Positions 11,760-24,929 are shown, numbered from the stretch's first letter. The stretch is DNA of 64,000 nt from Paguma larvata (GCA_030068075.1 CM057843.1:35683332-35747331), one strand, 5' to 3'. Notes: generated by a model not told the origin, from the letters alone. Numbers and translations are program-made.

Positions 11760-11995
11760 GCTACCATTTATTGAGTACTTACTATATACTTACTGTTTAT
11801 AGACCGGACCTTTCTTTGTGCTGAGTGCTTTCTATCCTTGTTCCACTGACCCCTCAAACACTGCCACAAATTGCTATTATTATCCTCGATTTTAAGATGC
11901 ACGAATGAGCTGAGAGAAGGGAAGAAATTTTCAGAGGGCGGAAAGTGACGGCGTTAGAGGTTGAGTCCACGTCTGACTCCCACCCGCTTCCTTTC
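11760..11995 (-). mobile_element. MIR, near full length
   Basis: Antisense MIR from the tail (CATTTATTGAGTACTTACTA) through GTGCTGAGTGCTTTCTATCC and TTGCTATTATTATCCTCGAT to the 5' part. Confidence 0.7.
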
Positions 11996-11999
11996 AGCC

Positions 12000-13040
12000 C
12001 CGAGGCTGTGAACCTCTCAATTCTCTCATATTAAAGGGGGGCTCCTTTTGAATAAAAAGCAAGGCCCATATTCAGCACTCCAGAGGTTCTATAAAGGTCC
12101 AGAAGGTCCAAATGTGAGACTTAAAACCAGGGGAGAAAGAAAGTCACTTTAAAAGGAATTAATAGACAGTCCACATGCACATAAAATTAAATGCTTGATT
12201 ATATGGGTGCTAAATGGTACGCCATGGAGAACCGCAAACATGCGGGAGCAGAGGGAGAGAGTTCCAGCCGAGATCATGGCAGAATCCGCCTGGCGGATGA
12301 GAACACAGGTATGAACAAAGAACTGTCCTGAGTAGAGCGTGTGTCCAAATGTGAGTGCTATCTTGGAAAACGCTTTTAAACCCGGAGCATCTCTGTTAAT
12401 TGTTAGATTAGCTCGTCTCCCTTTTTACCTGTGCAGAATCGCTCACATTGGAAATAATTCCCAAACTAAAATGGAAACTCCCCACGGACTCTTGCTTTGG
12501 GGCAGAAATCTGCCTCTTGAAACCAGAGATGAGTTTCCTTTCTAGACTGGTGCGGTGTTTACGGGAAAGGGCTCCGCTTGCGTGGTGTATTTTTATTTTT
12601 TGCCTTTGGGCAGTGGCGCTGATGTTATCTGAACTGTGTCGTTTTTATTTCTTTCAATATGCGATTTTAATAGGTTTTCTACATTCTTGTGTGGTTTTTT
12701 ATTTGGTTTTTGGAGGAGTGGTAAAAAAAAAAATTCCCTCGTGGGAGCAAATTTTCAATTTAATGTTGTAAGTACATGGAAAAAAGACCGTATGCTTTCT
12801 AGCTGCTCCGGGAACACGTGGCTCCCACAAATAGACCATTCTGCGGAAGAGTCTCATTTTCTTAAATTCTCAGGGTGGTTCATTTGGCGTGGAGATCGAA
12901 GTGCTCCCCCGAGTTCTGTGGGGGAGGGGATCGCCTGGGCCCGGAGCTGGGGCCTGCCCTCGGGGGCTGTGTGCACTTCAGTGGTGCCGGTGAGGATGTC
13001 TCGCCACCCCAGCCATTGAGACTTGTGGGCATGGTATTGG
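12000..13040. other. Intronic span, no gene recognised
   Basis: Nothing nameable is seen. The stretch at 12590-12760 is T-rich and gives two overlapping hydrophobic open frames (107 and 127 codons), which are low-complexity artefacts. Confidence 0.55.
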
Positions 13041-13292
13041 GTTGTTTTGTTTTGTTTTGTTTTTAACATTTATTCATTTTTTGAGAGACAGAGATGGAGA
13101 ATGAACAGGGGAGGGAGGGAGAGAGTAAGGGAGAGAGGGAAGGAGAGAGGGAGACACAGAACCCGAAGCAGTATCCAGGCTCTGAGCTGTCAGCACAGAG
13201 CCCGACATGGGGCTCGAACCCACAAATTGTGAGATCATGACCTGAGCCAAAGTCAGACGCTTAACTAACTGACCGAGCCCCCCAGGCACCCC
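13041..13292 (-). mobile_element. CanSINE, feliform type, antisense
   Basis: It starts with a GTTTT repeat (13041-13062), then a GA-rich block, CAGGCTCTGAGCTGTCAGCA, GGGGCTCGAACCCACAAATT and the head. GTATTG occurs on both sides (13034-13039, 13295-13300). Confidence 0.93.
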
Positions 13293-13384
13293 AAGTATTG
13301 TTATTAAACAATATTCCCTCTGTGTGTTCTTCCATTTTGTTGGCATCTAGGCTACAGAGTCAAGGCAAGGAGATTCCGTTTTGT

Positions 13385-13480
13385 GTCATCATCGATTCTT
13401 TGATTCATCCGTTTGTTATACGTCTATTGAGCATGTGTCAGGCTCTCTCACGGCGACAAGGAAGCAAAGATAATTAAGAC
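13385..13480 (-). mobile_element. L2-like fragment (tentative)
   Basis: A sequence like the complement of an L2 3' end is present: GATTCATCCGTTTGTTATAC, then TCTATTGAGCATGTGTCAGG. It is short and diverged. Confidence 0.4.
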
Positions 13481-15178
13481 ATGGCTTTTATTGTGGAATG
13501 TATGATCTTTGCGGGGGAGGGGAATTAAGACATTTAAAAAAAAAAAAAGAATGACTGGGCAGTGTGCCAGGTGCCTTTAAGTGCGGCGAGAGCTCGGGTG
13601 AGCGACGCCTCACCTGCCCTGTGAACGCTGCGGACAGCTTCACGTAGCAAGTGACAGTGAGGCTAGGAAGACGTTTCGCGTAAAGGTGCAGAGCTGCGGA
13701 AGGGCACGGTGTGTTCCCGAGGCTCGCCACCGTCCAGGATTTGGCGAATTTTGAGTGTCAGGTGGGGAGAGCTGGAGGGAAACTTCTTTCCGTTTCCAAG
13801 GGATCAGGGCTCCAATCATCATGGTTTATAGACTGCACAGTTCTTAGGGGTCGCGTAGTATGGGCTCTGGGTTAAATATTTCTTTTCGAAACAGGAGGAT
13901 TTTAAGTTGGAAGTGGCTACGTTTCCAACAAGAACAGAGCATCAGTCTCCAAGCCTGAACTCCGGACCTCGCCCTGAGGTTCACGGTGACCCTCCACTTG
14001 CTTTGTCAGTGCTGAGAAAGAGGGCGGAGCAGGGGACCCACTGGTTCCTAGAAGCTTTGCGGGGATGCTTTCCCCACTGGCGGGCGGGCTTGTGGAATAA
14101 AATAATCCGTGCGAGGCCGCCAGGAGGGAGGAGTCGGCGTGAGCTGCTTGCTTAAAGGAAAAGGTATTCCTCGGAGGTAATTTCTATGAGATAAAATCTC
14201 GACTGTGGGATTTGGAATCCAGCTCAGGGGCACCATGGGTAATGCCGCCGAGTTAGCTGGTCTGTGCTTTGGGACAGAGAGCGGTCAGCAAGAAGCTGCG
14301 TCCCCTCGGGGGCATCCAGACTGCCCATTATTGGTGATACGCCATTTGGTCACGAAGTCCAGGTCTTTTCCTCAGACCCCTCCACTACAGCGGAACCTTT
14401 TTCTGTTTATAATTAATAAGGAGTCTGGGCGTCGTGCTTGGAGATCAGCAATCTTCCACCCAGTGGTTTTAGCACCAACGGTGGGCGGTGACCAGTGATC
14501 ACGTCAATCACTTAACCAGTTACCACGGTGGCGACGCTCTAATTCTGAAGCTCCTTCTGTGATCGTTTACTGGCATTTGTCTGAAAGAAAAGCTTTTCCT
14601 TTACCTCCCCCTCCATCTTTTTAAGTGGCAGTTTGGGCTCACAAGTTCTTTTTTACTGTCATTTTTTTCTGATCACATTACTCCAAATATGGCCAGTGAG
14701 AGCCCCCTTCAAACGGGATCAGTGTCCTTTTGACATGACCCGTCAGAGTTTGTTTGTTTTTTTGTTTTTAGCACTTCCTTTCTTTCTGGAACAGAAGAGC
14801 TCACATTGTAGTTAATGTTTCTGAGTGGCCCTGGGTATTTTTTTTTAACTGGGAAACAAGAATCCAGGGTCAAGTCCTGGGGTGCCCACTGCTCCTGGGG
14901 CGTTCCCTGCTTCTCAGCTCTTGCAGTGGACAGAGGTAGGAATCTTTTTTTAAATGACTCCACATTAGTGCTTCTGGTTCTGATTGCACAGGGCTCTTCC
15001 TTCCCTTTGTCCTTCTACCTCCTCCCTCTGTACATCCCTGGTTCCTGATGACGTCAATAAGTTTATTTCTTCGATCTGCCCCGTATTACATGCAGCAGAG
15101 TTTCAAACTTCATAGAGTGACTGGTAACTCTGAGAACAATACAGTTCCATAAAGTTCAAGATTTTACTGCATTCCTTG
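13481..15178. other. Intronic span, no gene recognised
   Basis: No repeat or exon could be named here, apart from a CRE octamer at 15049-15056. Many short overlapping frames on both strands have no family resemblance. Confidence 0.55.
15049..15056. promoter_or_regulatory. Perfect CRE octamer (CREB/ATF site candidate)
   Basis: TGACGTCA, the palindromic cAMP response element, occurs in a T/C-rich intronic context. A perfect octamer with a CpG is expected less than once in a window this size, but occupancy cannot be judged from sequence. Confidence 0.4.
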
Positions 15179-15394
15179 AGGTGCCTGGGTGGCTTGGTCG
15201 GTTAAGCATCCAACTCTTGGTTTTGGCTCAGGTCACGATCTCACAGTTCATGAATTCAAGCCCTGAATCTGGTTCTGCGCTGCCAGTGCAGAGCCTGCTT
15301 GGGATTTTCTCTCTTGCCCTCCCTCTGCCTCTGCCCTGCTCATGTGTGCTTACTCGCCCTCTCTCTCAGAATAAATAAATAAACTTAAAAAAAA
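15179..15394 (+). mobile_element. CanSINE, sense
   Basis: Head GTGCCTGGGTGGCTTGGTCG, body with GGCTCAGGTCACGATCTCAC, a CT-rich region, then ATAAATAAATAAACTT and an A-tail. It has CAGTGCAGAGCCTGCTTGGG in place of the usual GACAGCTCAGAGCC block. Confidence 0.93.
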
Positions 15395-16439
15395 GACCAA
15401 CACAAGATATCATTGTATTTCTTAAAAATCCTTAAATGATGTCCCACTAAGGGAAATAGTCAAAATACGATCACTCGGATTTAATATTTTCCAGTGTAGT
15501 TCTGTTCCCCATTTGATATATGCCTCCTTAACCAAGTGACCAAACTCTGCCCCCTCTCCTCCCACGACAAACTGAAAGGGTGTACCTCCTAAGGTGATGT
15601 AGCAGAAGATACACAGTGTGACCTATCAAGTATCTTTGCCAAAATCTGATAGCCTGAATCTAATCATGAGGGGGGTGGGAAGCAGATGGATCCAGACATT
15701 AGGGCATTCTGCTTATTAACCGATCCAGACTTTTCAAAACTGCCCGAGTCTGGAGAAACAGAAACAGTCAGGGGGATGGTTCTTGAGTAAAGGAACTGGA
15801 GACGTGGCCACCAAGTATAATCTGTAACACTCGATTGGATCCTGGATCTAAAACAGATAGCTATAAATAGGACTTGGGGGTGACCGTGGGGCAGGGGTGG
15901 ATGTGACAGTATTTTGGATAATGTTTTCGTATCAGCATGAAATTTCTGGATGATAATGGTGATATGATTATGGAGGGCATTGTCGAAGTCCTATCAGGGT
16001 GACTTTCCTTGATGTCTGCAACTTATGTACAAATGGTTCAGTAAAAACAAAAAAAACCAAAAAGCTGAAAATACACGTAGGTACATACACACACACAGAA
16101 AGCGTGTGTGGCAAAATGTTGATAAATGGCAGCTCCAGATGAATGGCATGTTGGTGTGTGTCGTACTGTTCTTTTGACTTCGCTGTTGGTTTGAAATTGT
16201 TTAAACCAAACTCTCGGAACATTGGGCGATGATAAGGTGGAACTTTTTGTTGCCGTCTATAGAGATCACTCTCAGCTGGAAGGAAGCCCCCAGGTGAGCC
16301 AACGTCAGAGCTCCCGAGGGAAATGCTAGTGGCCTGCCAGCCAGTCAAAACACAAGTAGCGGATGTGAAAAGGGGGACCTTGGAGCAAAGCAGGGAAACT
16401 ACTGGTATTTCTTGAGTACCTAAGTCCTGTAGAACAGAA

Positions 16440-16645
16440 AGCAATATCGACTAAGTACCTTCCATGTACCAGGTCTTGATCGAAAGCCTTTCTGTATATG
16501 AATTCCCCACAACCCTTCGAGAAAAGTTCTACTGTTATCATCATTTTATAACTTGAGAGGCAGGCTGGAAGCACTCCCCGGGGCCTGCCCACAGTCACAC
16601 AGCTGCTGTGTGGAGGGGACTCCACCTCAGGGCCCAGGCACGAGC
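16440..16645 (-). mobile_element. MIR fragment
   Basis: Antisense MIR: TAAGTACCTTCCATGTACCA, TGTTATCATCATTTTATAAC, then CCCACAGTCACACAGCTGCT. Confidence 0.7.
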
Positions 16646-17559
16646 CTCCCATACTCTCACGCAGCCTACCCCTGGCTCTGCCGAGAGATGGCGTGTCAAC
16701 TCACAACCCCTTCCCTTCAGCGCACACATGGCCCACACTATTGTTAAGATGTTTCCAACTTCACGCTTCGTCCTTAACAGGTGAGACTACTCTGTGACGG
16801 TCCTGCAGCCCCTGTAATTACTACAGTACTGTTGGCGCCATTATGAGTGAGGGTCCATCATCATTTCCCCCCCAGTCTCCATCTTCCCAGGGCTTAGATA
16901 ATGGCTGGAAATGAAAATGGCAGCAGGGAATCCGGCTGAAAAAGAAAAAGAATTAAAATGGGCAAAGAAGGATGGAAACAAATCCCTCCTCAGGAAACAA
17001 AACTCCGGTGGTGTGTGAGTCGGCCAGACCTGTGACCTGCCCACGTCCTTTCTCAACCCACCATCACTGGCTTGCTCTTAACTGGCTCTGGTTCTTGCCC
17101 ATCGTAGAATCATCCCTGCTCTCGAATTCCCATAGTCTTGGAAGAACCCATCTCGAGCAGTCTCCTGCCTTGAGCTTAACATCTAGGCACGTCGTTTGCT
17201 AAAGAAAATCAGAACCGCGTCTTAGCTAAAAACATGTAGTAGCGTACTTACCCCTGAAGAACACTTGCGTGTTGTCCCATTCAGATGCGTTTGCTTCTAG
17301 GAGATGGCTGCCATGTTTTCAGGGGATCTATCTACTCTTGTCTCCTTCCTCAGTTGGATATTCCTCAACATTACATGTCATGTGTCTGTGTCACCCCTTC
17401 AGCAGCCAGTACCTTGCCTGCCTCCTCAGTCTTCTCCTTTATGTCCGCCATCCCACCCCCACCCCTTGACTGTCTGTGTTCCGATTGTCAAGAAAGCCGT
17501 GGGCTGTTTTCCCAGGGCAGGCTGTTCCCCACCACCTCGCCTCTGTGTATGCCATGTCG

Positions 17560-17825
17560 CCTACTCTCTCAGGAACGTCTTTTTAACACTCAGCTCCAGA
17601 TACCTTTATGAAGTCCCTCCTAACATTTTCTACCTTGCCTAAAGTGGCCACTTCTCCCCATGCCCTTCCTAACATTTATAATGTGATTTCACTTACATTT
17701 ATCTGCGTGTTAATCTCTGTCTACCAGACGGTTAGCCCAAGGACAGGGAGGTTGTCTTACCTCTTATACCCAGCCTAGGGCCTTGAATTGTGCCCGATGT
17801 GTTTGCTGAGCAGGTGATGATGATG
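17560..17825 (+). mobile_element. L2 3' end fragment (probable)
   Basis: Landmarks resembling an L2 3' region: TTTATGAAGTCCCTCCTAAC, CTACCAGACGGTTAGCCCAA, GGACAGGGAGGTTGTCTTAC, then CCTAGGGCCTTGAATTGTGC. The match may extend upstream to about 17340. Confidence 0.5.
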
Positions 17826-17951
17826 GAAGAATCCAGTAGGCACAGAATAAAAAATTCACTCAGTTTTATACTGTGCTGTCAACATCCCAGATCCAAGCAA
17901 CTCTTCCCATTTTGGCCCTATGTCTGGTCATGTAAAAATGATCCTATTTTA

Positions 17952-18180
17952 GGGGTGCCTGAGTGGCTCAGTCGGTTAAGTATATGACTCTTGGTTTCAG
18001 CTCAGGTCATGATCTCCCAGTTTCGTGAGTTCAAGCCCTGTGTTGGGCTCTGCGCTGGCAGCACAGAGCCTGCTTGGTATTCTCTCTCTCTCTCCCTCTC
18101 TCTCTCTCTCCCTCTCTATCCCTCTCCCACTCACGCTGTCTCTCTCTTTCTCAAAATAAATAAACTTAAAAGACTTTTTT
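17952..18180 (+). mobile_element. CanSINE, sense
   Basis: Head GGGGTGCCTGAGTGGCTCAG, internal GGTTTCAGCTCAGGTCATGA, a CT microsatellite at about 18080-18120, then AAATAAATAAACTT. Target duplications lie at 17937-17951 and 18181-18195 (13 of 15). Confidence 0.96.
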
Positions 18181-18769
18181 AATGATTCTGTTTTACTTAA
18201 TTCAGGAAGCCATGTGACTTCTGGGATCCTTTAGAGAAACACTTCTCAGCCAAGAGAGAGGTTCATCCTCTCAAAAGAGACATGTCATTAATTACATCCT
18301 GACTGTGGTACCTCATCCTGGCCTACCCGTGGCAGAGCTAAATGTCAGCTGTGTGCTAACTAGCTGCCTGCCCTCCTACGTGTTGTCATTCCTGCGTGGC
18401 TCTCTGTGCGGCAATTCAGACATAGCTTTCCACGCTGGCTGCTTAGTCACTGGATGTCCGTGGGAGGCAGCAAGACTGGGGCAAAGGGCAAAATCCCGTG
18501 CCATTTCCTTAGTGCAGTGTGTGCCTTTGTCCTACAATACCCCGGTATCCAAGTGCAAAGTGCCACGGCTTCTGTTCCTCCTGCTTAGGATGACTTTAAG
18601 CCCCTGCATGTTTTACGGGGACCTCAGTCATCCATCCGCTTTGACTTCCGTAGTTCCTGCCATGAAGGAGCACTCTTAACGATGGGTTTTGAATGCCTGC
18701 ATTCCTGGGAAAGGAAGGAAAAAAAAAAAAAAAGAAACATTTCTGGGGCCTTTTTCAAGACTGAGCCAT

Positions 18770-18965
18770 CAGCATACAGGGACGTTGACATTGAGTGAGC
18801 GGGTCATTCTTGTGCAGGATTTTAATTGCTTCTAATTATAGGATTATCATTTAAGCACAAGATTAATTGCCATGAAATTATTGCAAGGGAACTTGATCTT
18901 CTAGAAAGGAAATGCGTTAGCCAAGTGAGGAATCTCTTAGAAGCTTGCAAATGATGTCTTTTTAA
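18770..18965. promoter_or_regulatory. Candidate conserved non-coding element (homeodomain-rich)
   Basis: A repeat-free block has four TAAT-core sites close together (TTTTAATTGC, TTCTAATTATAGG, AGATTAATTGCC, TTTTTAATCAC). Density and lack of repeat suggest an enhancer candidate; this is inference. Confidence 0.3.
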
Positions 18966-21169
18966 TCACATCATTGAAACTTTTTTAACTCTTTGATGGG
19001 GAGAAGAGATGTTAAGGGGATTGAGATGGAGGAGAAAACAAATAGCAGATAAATGCCTCTTTTGGTTTCCCCATGCCCCCGCCAAAAGGTTGGAAAACTT
19101 GAGCATTCAGTTTTGGGAACCCTCTGGCTCACCGATGGGAATGTCTCCAGATAAAGGGAAAGACATTTTCCCTGCATTCATTTCATCTTCACGGGTGGAC
19201 CAGAGTGCTCCGCCGAAACGCTAGAAGAGGCAGATGCTGTCTTTAGGTCCCTTCCGGCACTAAGCTGTTCCGATATCCCACAGACATTCTTTTCCAGATG
19301 TTTTGAAAGGAATCTCCGGTGGATACGTGTACACGTGCTCTGGTTATTAGCGCTGAAATGGTGCACAGGAACATGGGACTAGGCTCGTCTCTGCTTCTAG
19401 GCATTTCCACTTGGAAAGAGTGCAGATTGCCTGAGAAAATAGGAGTTAAGTTGGCTCCTGGGGCTTTCCTGAAATATGCCCATTTGAGGGAGGTAGGGAA
19501 CGGCCACCTGCAGAAGCTTTGCACCAGAGTGTCCCCCACGGGGAACTTTCTCTCCTGGGGAGAACAGTAGTGGTGCTTTACCACCCATTCTCCCTGGTAA
19601 TTAATGCAAGTTTTGTGGTTAATTAAAGACAGTCGGGGTCCCTTTTAAAACTAAGTCAAGCATTTTTTCCTAGAATTATGAAGCAAGAACAGATGCAAGG
19701 CACACTTCCTATAAAAGTGTTCGAGGTGGGGGTGCTGAATTTGGGGAAAGTTACATTGAAGAAAGTGTCGCTTCACCAGCTTAGACCCACTGGAGGCAGG
19801 GGATGTAATCAAAAGAAATGCCTATTTCTCCGAACACCCAGTGGGGAGGGTGAGGGAGGAGGACTCTTGTTCTGGAAAATACCACGCTGACATCGCTTTC
19901 CCTTTAAGACCCTCTGCCTGTAACCAACCACCGCTGGAACGGAGGGTGGGCAGGATGTGTTTCTCTGACTGTGTATTGCCACCCTCCTTTTATGGGCTGC
20001 CTGGGTGAGTACCCACAGAAGAACTCTCGTGGATTAACATCTACCCGGAAGACCAGAAAGGAAAGTGCATGTATCACACGTCCTAACCAGCACAGTGCAG
20101 CCTCTAGGTCGTACCAGTTCCCAGCTACTCTGGATGACCCTAAAGCCTGTTTCAGTCCCCCTACCCCAGCCGCCCAAGAGAGCAGGGACTCCATCATCCT
20201 TAAAACTTTGAGCTTCTGAAGGATGCCATTATATTTTTGAAACAAAATCTCAGCACACGTTAAATGACTGACACTGCATGAAGAAAGAATAGAGGGGGTC
20301 TATAAGACAATAAAAGTGATCTGGTTTTAGAAGAAACCGTGCTATCGGTTGTATGGTCGGGTCGATTGGGATTGACTCCCAGCTCTGCCGCTGGTGTTCA
20401 GTAAGCATTAGGGGTTGTTTCTCTGTGAGGAGTTGTGTTCCAGCCACGTTTAAGCTAATACAGTTCAATGAATCCACTGTGTCATTTACTGACCCCTTAA
20501 CTCCATAGGGACTTGTTCATGATGTTGACTATAACCACAGAAGGATTCCAGCCACACCCAGGAAAACCTAGCCCCAGCTTTCGTTTGTTCTTCCTGTACC
20601 GTGCCCACCAAGCATGACCTTGGAAACACAGTGGAATCTGCACCTTGAGAAATGAAAGAGCTCCATGAACAGAACGTTTGTGTATTAAGCTGAGAATATT
20701 AACCCTACAGATTCTAAGCTGCTGTGCGCCTCATCCTCATCTTTAACCCCCTAGGTTTCCCCTTCCTCACCCGCAAATTCGCACGTGAACTGTATGCGCT
20801 CTGAGGTTCTCTGCGGCTCTCACGTTTTTTTTCTGCTGGGAGCATCCCTTGAGAGAGAGAGAGCCAGTTGCTGGGGCCAGCCAGCGTGGCTCCTCTGGAA
20901 GAACTGGCAGAACCAGGGGCTCCAGCAAAACTCTAACTGGACAAGGCTTGAGAAGCTTTGGGTGTAGTGACTTGCAGACAAGTTTGAACAGCAGGTGCCT
21001 TTCAGTGCCGTCTTATTTGGAGAGAGATTCCCATTAAACGGAGCCCCTCTGGTTAAAGGGGAGAGGATAGAGCACCCACGTCCCTCCTCCTCCTTGACTC
21101 GCGAGGAGACGGTGGGACATTTTGGAAACCACTGATGTAGCCCAACGTCTTTGGTCTAGATCTGGAAAC

Positions 21170-21196
21170 ACACACACGCACACGCGCACACACACG
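21170..21196. repeat. CA/CG microsatellite
   Basis: Alternating CA with interspersed CG dinucleotides, a purine-pyrimidine alternation that can adopt Z-DNA. Confidence 0.8.
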
Positions 21197-23524
21197 ACTC
21201 AGAGAGGGAACGTGGCTGCTAGGTGTAGGGCGTCTGGACATGTCAGAGACAAAACCAGACTTCAGCCCACTCGCAGAGAAGAAATTGTCAAAAGAAATCT
21301 GCTACCGAGGGAATGCTGTGGGACCCTGGAAGCAACGAGAAGCAGGAGCTGGCTTTCTGTATCCCCTTGTCCTTGTGCAAACTGCTGTCACTCATCCTTT
21401 CATAGCAAGTCGGGCCCTCTCCACGTTGCAGAAAAACGTGGCTCTGGACAGTTCTCCAGTGTGGCCTCTAACTGCTTCGTGACCCAGAGTCCCGGGGAAG
21501 GGATGCGTCAGCTCGCCGTGGGTCATGTGCACAGGGTCCGACTTGACTGTGGCTGATGCCCAGGGTCTTAGAAGAGGGCGGGCAAGGTGGGGGGAGGGCA
21601 TTTTGCAGGAACAGGAGGTGGTGCTAAGCAGTCAAGATGATGAGTAACCCAGCACCCCCATCAGCTGGCAGCCAGGGCTGTGCAGAAAGTCGCTTCGGGA
21701 GCAGGAACCGGAGCCAGGCTCCTGCCTCGCAACTTGGTGCCTTTTCTCTTCAGCCGTGTTGCACGTCGCGAAGTCACTAAAGGGCAGCAGCCAGGTCTCA
21801 GCTTCTGTACAAGAGTTGGGTATGACTCATCAGTCCCTTTTGAACAAAACGTATTCCTGCCCTGGCCAGTTTCCAGAAACAGCCAGGGATAAAGGAAAAA
21901 TGGGTTCGGCTCTATTTGTCCAGTCCAGCCACCCGGCGCATTAGTCACCCCTCTCATTTAGAAGCCGCGAAACAGCACACAAAGTGCCGAGCATGAATGC
22001 TGTGCATGTAGGAGAGGTTTAGCGATGGCGGTACCCCCGGGAAGTGGCGTTCTCTGAAGGGGGGGTCGCAGTTAGAGGGTCAAACGAGTGGCAGGAAGGG
22101 AGAGACGTCTGATGAGAGCCCGGGAACCGGACAAAGCCCTCCAGCCTGCATTGTGAATGGCGCGGCCCGAAATGACTCTCCCCCTGGGCAGCTTTGTCTG
22201 CAGGCTGTGTGGCTTCCTTGGTCCTGGGGACTCTGTGCCTCCCACCCCCAGAGCCTCGCTTTTGTGAGCGTTTCCAGCTGTGAGAATGGACTAGTTGGCA
22301 GCATGCTAACAACGCCTCTTGGATTCTTAGCCTCTCTCCGGGGAAAAAAAAAAAAGTCAGGTGACCTGGCTTCCATTCAGCAGAGGAAAGACAAAGCAAG
22401 GTACCTTTTATCTGTGAATCATCACCATTAGTCTCTCCCACGGTTGGGGAACCGATGTCTCCTGCTTGGTTTGTAAACGGTGGTGATTATGCTCAGAACA
22501 GCGGGTCCCCGCGTCATCCTGTCCCCTCTAAAGCACTTAGATCGCAAATGCCCACCTCCTGAGGCCTCCTGAGGAATGGGGTCTTCATCCGGTGGATAGT
22601 CTTTGACCTGTAGGCCCTACAACACTGGCGGGTTTCCTGTTGCCTCTGTCCCCTAGGCCGTTTTTCCGATTCAGTGACTGCCTTAGCACCGTGGCTCCGT
22701 GGTTCTGCAAGCAGCTTGGTTATCCAAAGTCTTACACCCAAGATCCTCAGCCCCCAGTCTTTTCGGAATTAATTCCAGTCTCGTGCTAGGTTTGATGCGC
22801 GTTATCGCCTTGGGGCGGGCACCCCTCTTGACTGATGGGCTAGTCGGGGAGATCTCAAGAGTAATGAGAACTTCTAGAATTTTTTTTTTTAAACTGTGGT
22901 TGAAGTGATAAGAGGCTTTTCCAGGTAAAAATCCCTTAGCCCTGACATCACAAGTTTAATTAATGTTTATCTGCAACTTGGCATTTTCAGATTAAAGACG
23001 GCAGTGGTGTAACAGAGAGGCTGGGAAAATGGTTTATTGTTATTTGGCCCTCTCTCCAAAGACTGTGGTGTTCTAGAGACAAAGGCTAATTATAACCCCC
23101 ATAGCTCCTGAGGGTAAGTACATCCCTCAGAATCAGCTTGGACCCCTTTTTTTGGTGACCAAGAGTTGTATGGGAGAGTCTTTGATCCTGCAGGGTTGGG
23201 CAGAGGCCTGGGGTAGGACACTTTGTTGCTGTCCCGGACACGAATGGAGGAAGTATGGCTCTCACGGGTGGACTGTTCCTGGCTGCCCAGGCATCCCGTG
23301 CAGCCAGCCCGTTCCTGGCAGGGAAGCCCAGCAGAGGCCACCAGAAGATGGGGCTCCCTCTGGCTTCTCGCAAGAACAAATTCTTCCTCTTCACCAGCCT
23401 CAAAGGCGTCTGCGCCTAGTCCCTTGTATAAAGGGCACAGAAGGCTGATTTCGTTTGGCTTTGTCTCTTGAAGGTCCAGCCACTTCAGGGGGTAAAAATG
23501 AAGAACGAATAACCATGTTCGTCT

Positions 23525-23650
23525 TTGTCCGCCGCACTGATGTGAATGCTTATGATTTTATTAGCAGCTGCCTTGGAGCCAGGCCTGATTTAATTTAATT
23601 TAATCTCCTCAGTTATTTTCAGTTCAGCTCCGTCTATTTTAAGCCCGGAT
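23525..23650. promoter_or_regulatory. Candidate conserved non-coding element
   Basis: A repeat-free block contains GCTTATGATTTTATTAGCAG and a run of TTTAATTTAATTTAATC followed by a GC-rich flank. No conservation data are available, so this rests on composition only. Confidence 0.22.
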
Positions 23651-24536
23651 GAAGGGGAAGTAATCAGACTGAGGGGGCTGGAGGGGGGAGCGGCAGGAGG
23701 TACCTTCCGCTCCCCTCCCCAGTTACTCCAGCTTAACCCGGCTTGATAGAAAGAAACGCCTTCGTGGAGACAGGTCAGCGGAACCCAGGACTAGTTCCCA
23801 CCCTCTGCATCTCTGGGATCGTCTCTGGATCATCTCACTCCTCTGAGAAAAACATCATATCAGCCGGGACGGGGCAGGGGGAGATGATAATTATCTGGCC
23901 GGAAATACAAAGGGAGCAATTTTCTCCAGCGTCAGGAGAGACCTGAGTAACGACACCTTCCCCTGCCCCTCCCTTTCTCCCCTTAGCGAACTACACTTGT
24001 CATCACGTCCTTGTAGCGCTTGTCTTTGGAGCGCTTTGATGCCCTGGGATTGGGCGTGGGGGAGGGAGGCAGCGTGCCCGGAGTCTCCCGGTTTGAGGTC
24101 TTGGTGTCTGAAGGTCAGTATGTTAGACAAAAGCTCCATCGGTGAGACCCAGAACCAAAAAGTCTCATGCCCTGGAGCTTGCATGCCAGCCGTGAGCCAA
24201 GGAGCAGCCTCCCCAAGGCCACCCCATCATCCCTCTCCTGGGGAAGTGGGGGGGCCGAGGGTGTGCATCTGGTTTGGTACCAACAGGGATCCCGAGCAAA
24301 AGAGATCTATCCCGGCTTTAAGTGCTACCTCTGGAGGTGGAAAGTTCTCTCCCCACTGCAGTGTTGTTCCCATGCACCCGGGCACTTGCGTGCACATATC
24401 TGTTTGACTTGCTTATTCTGTAGAAGCCCCACACTCGTCAGGGCGCCTGGCACTTAGTACGTCTCAGTGTCTGTAGGACGGCTGGTTTTTTCCTGGATGA
24501 CGCTGATCACGGTAGCTTGTTTGTTTTTCTATATAT

Positions 24537-24720
24537 ACGTTTATTTATTTTGAGAGAGAGACAGAGAGAATGAGCTGGGGAGGGGTGGCAGGGGGAGGGA
24601 CAGAGGATCCCAAGCGGGCTCCCTGCTGTCAGCACAGATGCGAGGCTCAAACTCCCGAACCGCAAGATTGTGACCCGAGCCGAAGTTGGACGCTGAGCCA
24701 ACTGAGCCACCCAGGCGCCC
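24537..24720 (-). mobile_element. CanSINE, feliform type, antisense
   Basis: TTTATTTATTTTGAGAGAG start, shortened middle, then AGATTGTGACCCGAGCCGAA and the head AACTGAGCCACCCAGGCGCC. Confidence 0.93.
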
Positions 24721-24736
24721 TGATGATAACAGTAGT

Positions 24737-24925
24737 TAAAAGTTGCAACTTGTTTTGTGCCAAGCACCGCGCCAGTGGTTTCACTTGCATAATCTCATTT
24801 AGTATTATAGTTCCTATTGAGTGAGGCTCTTCTTCTCTCCAGCCTACAGATGAAGAAATGAAGGCTTGAGGGGTTTCAGGGATCCACCCGGTGATGAGGT
24901 AGCGCTAGAACTGGAGTCCGGGAAG
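24737..24925 (-). mobile_element. MIR, near full length
   Basis: Antisense MIR: TTTTGTGCCAAGCACCGCGC, ATAATCTCATTTAGTATTAT, CTACAGATGAAGAAATGAAG, then GCGCTAGAACTGGAGTCCG. It lies beside the SINE at 24537-24720. Confidence 0.75.
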
Positions 24926-24929
24926 AATA

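Larger units (their letters stand above)
18196..24536. other. 6.3 kb SINE-free intronic span
   Basis: This is one of the longest stretches without a recent insertion. It holds an A-run at 18719-18734, a CA/CG microsatellite at 21170-21196 and two AT-rich blocks (18770-18965, 23525-23650) listed as candidate conserved elements. No exon or nameable old repeat was seen. Overlapping frames around 22019-22441 and 23086-23471 are judged shadows. Confidence 0.6.

Noticed and set aside
15838..15862. TATA-like CTATAAATAG as a promoter
   Set aside because: An isolated AT-rich word in an intron without other promoter features. It also fits a MEF2 half-match, and neither is supported.
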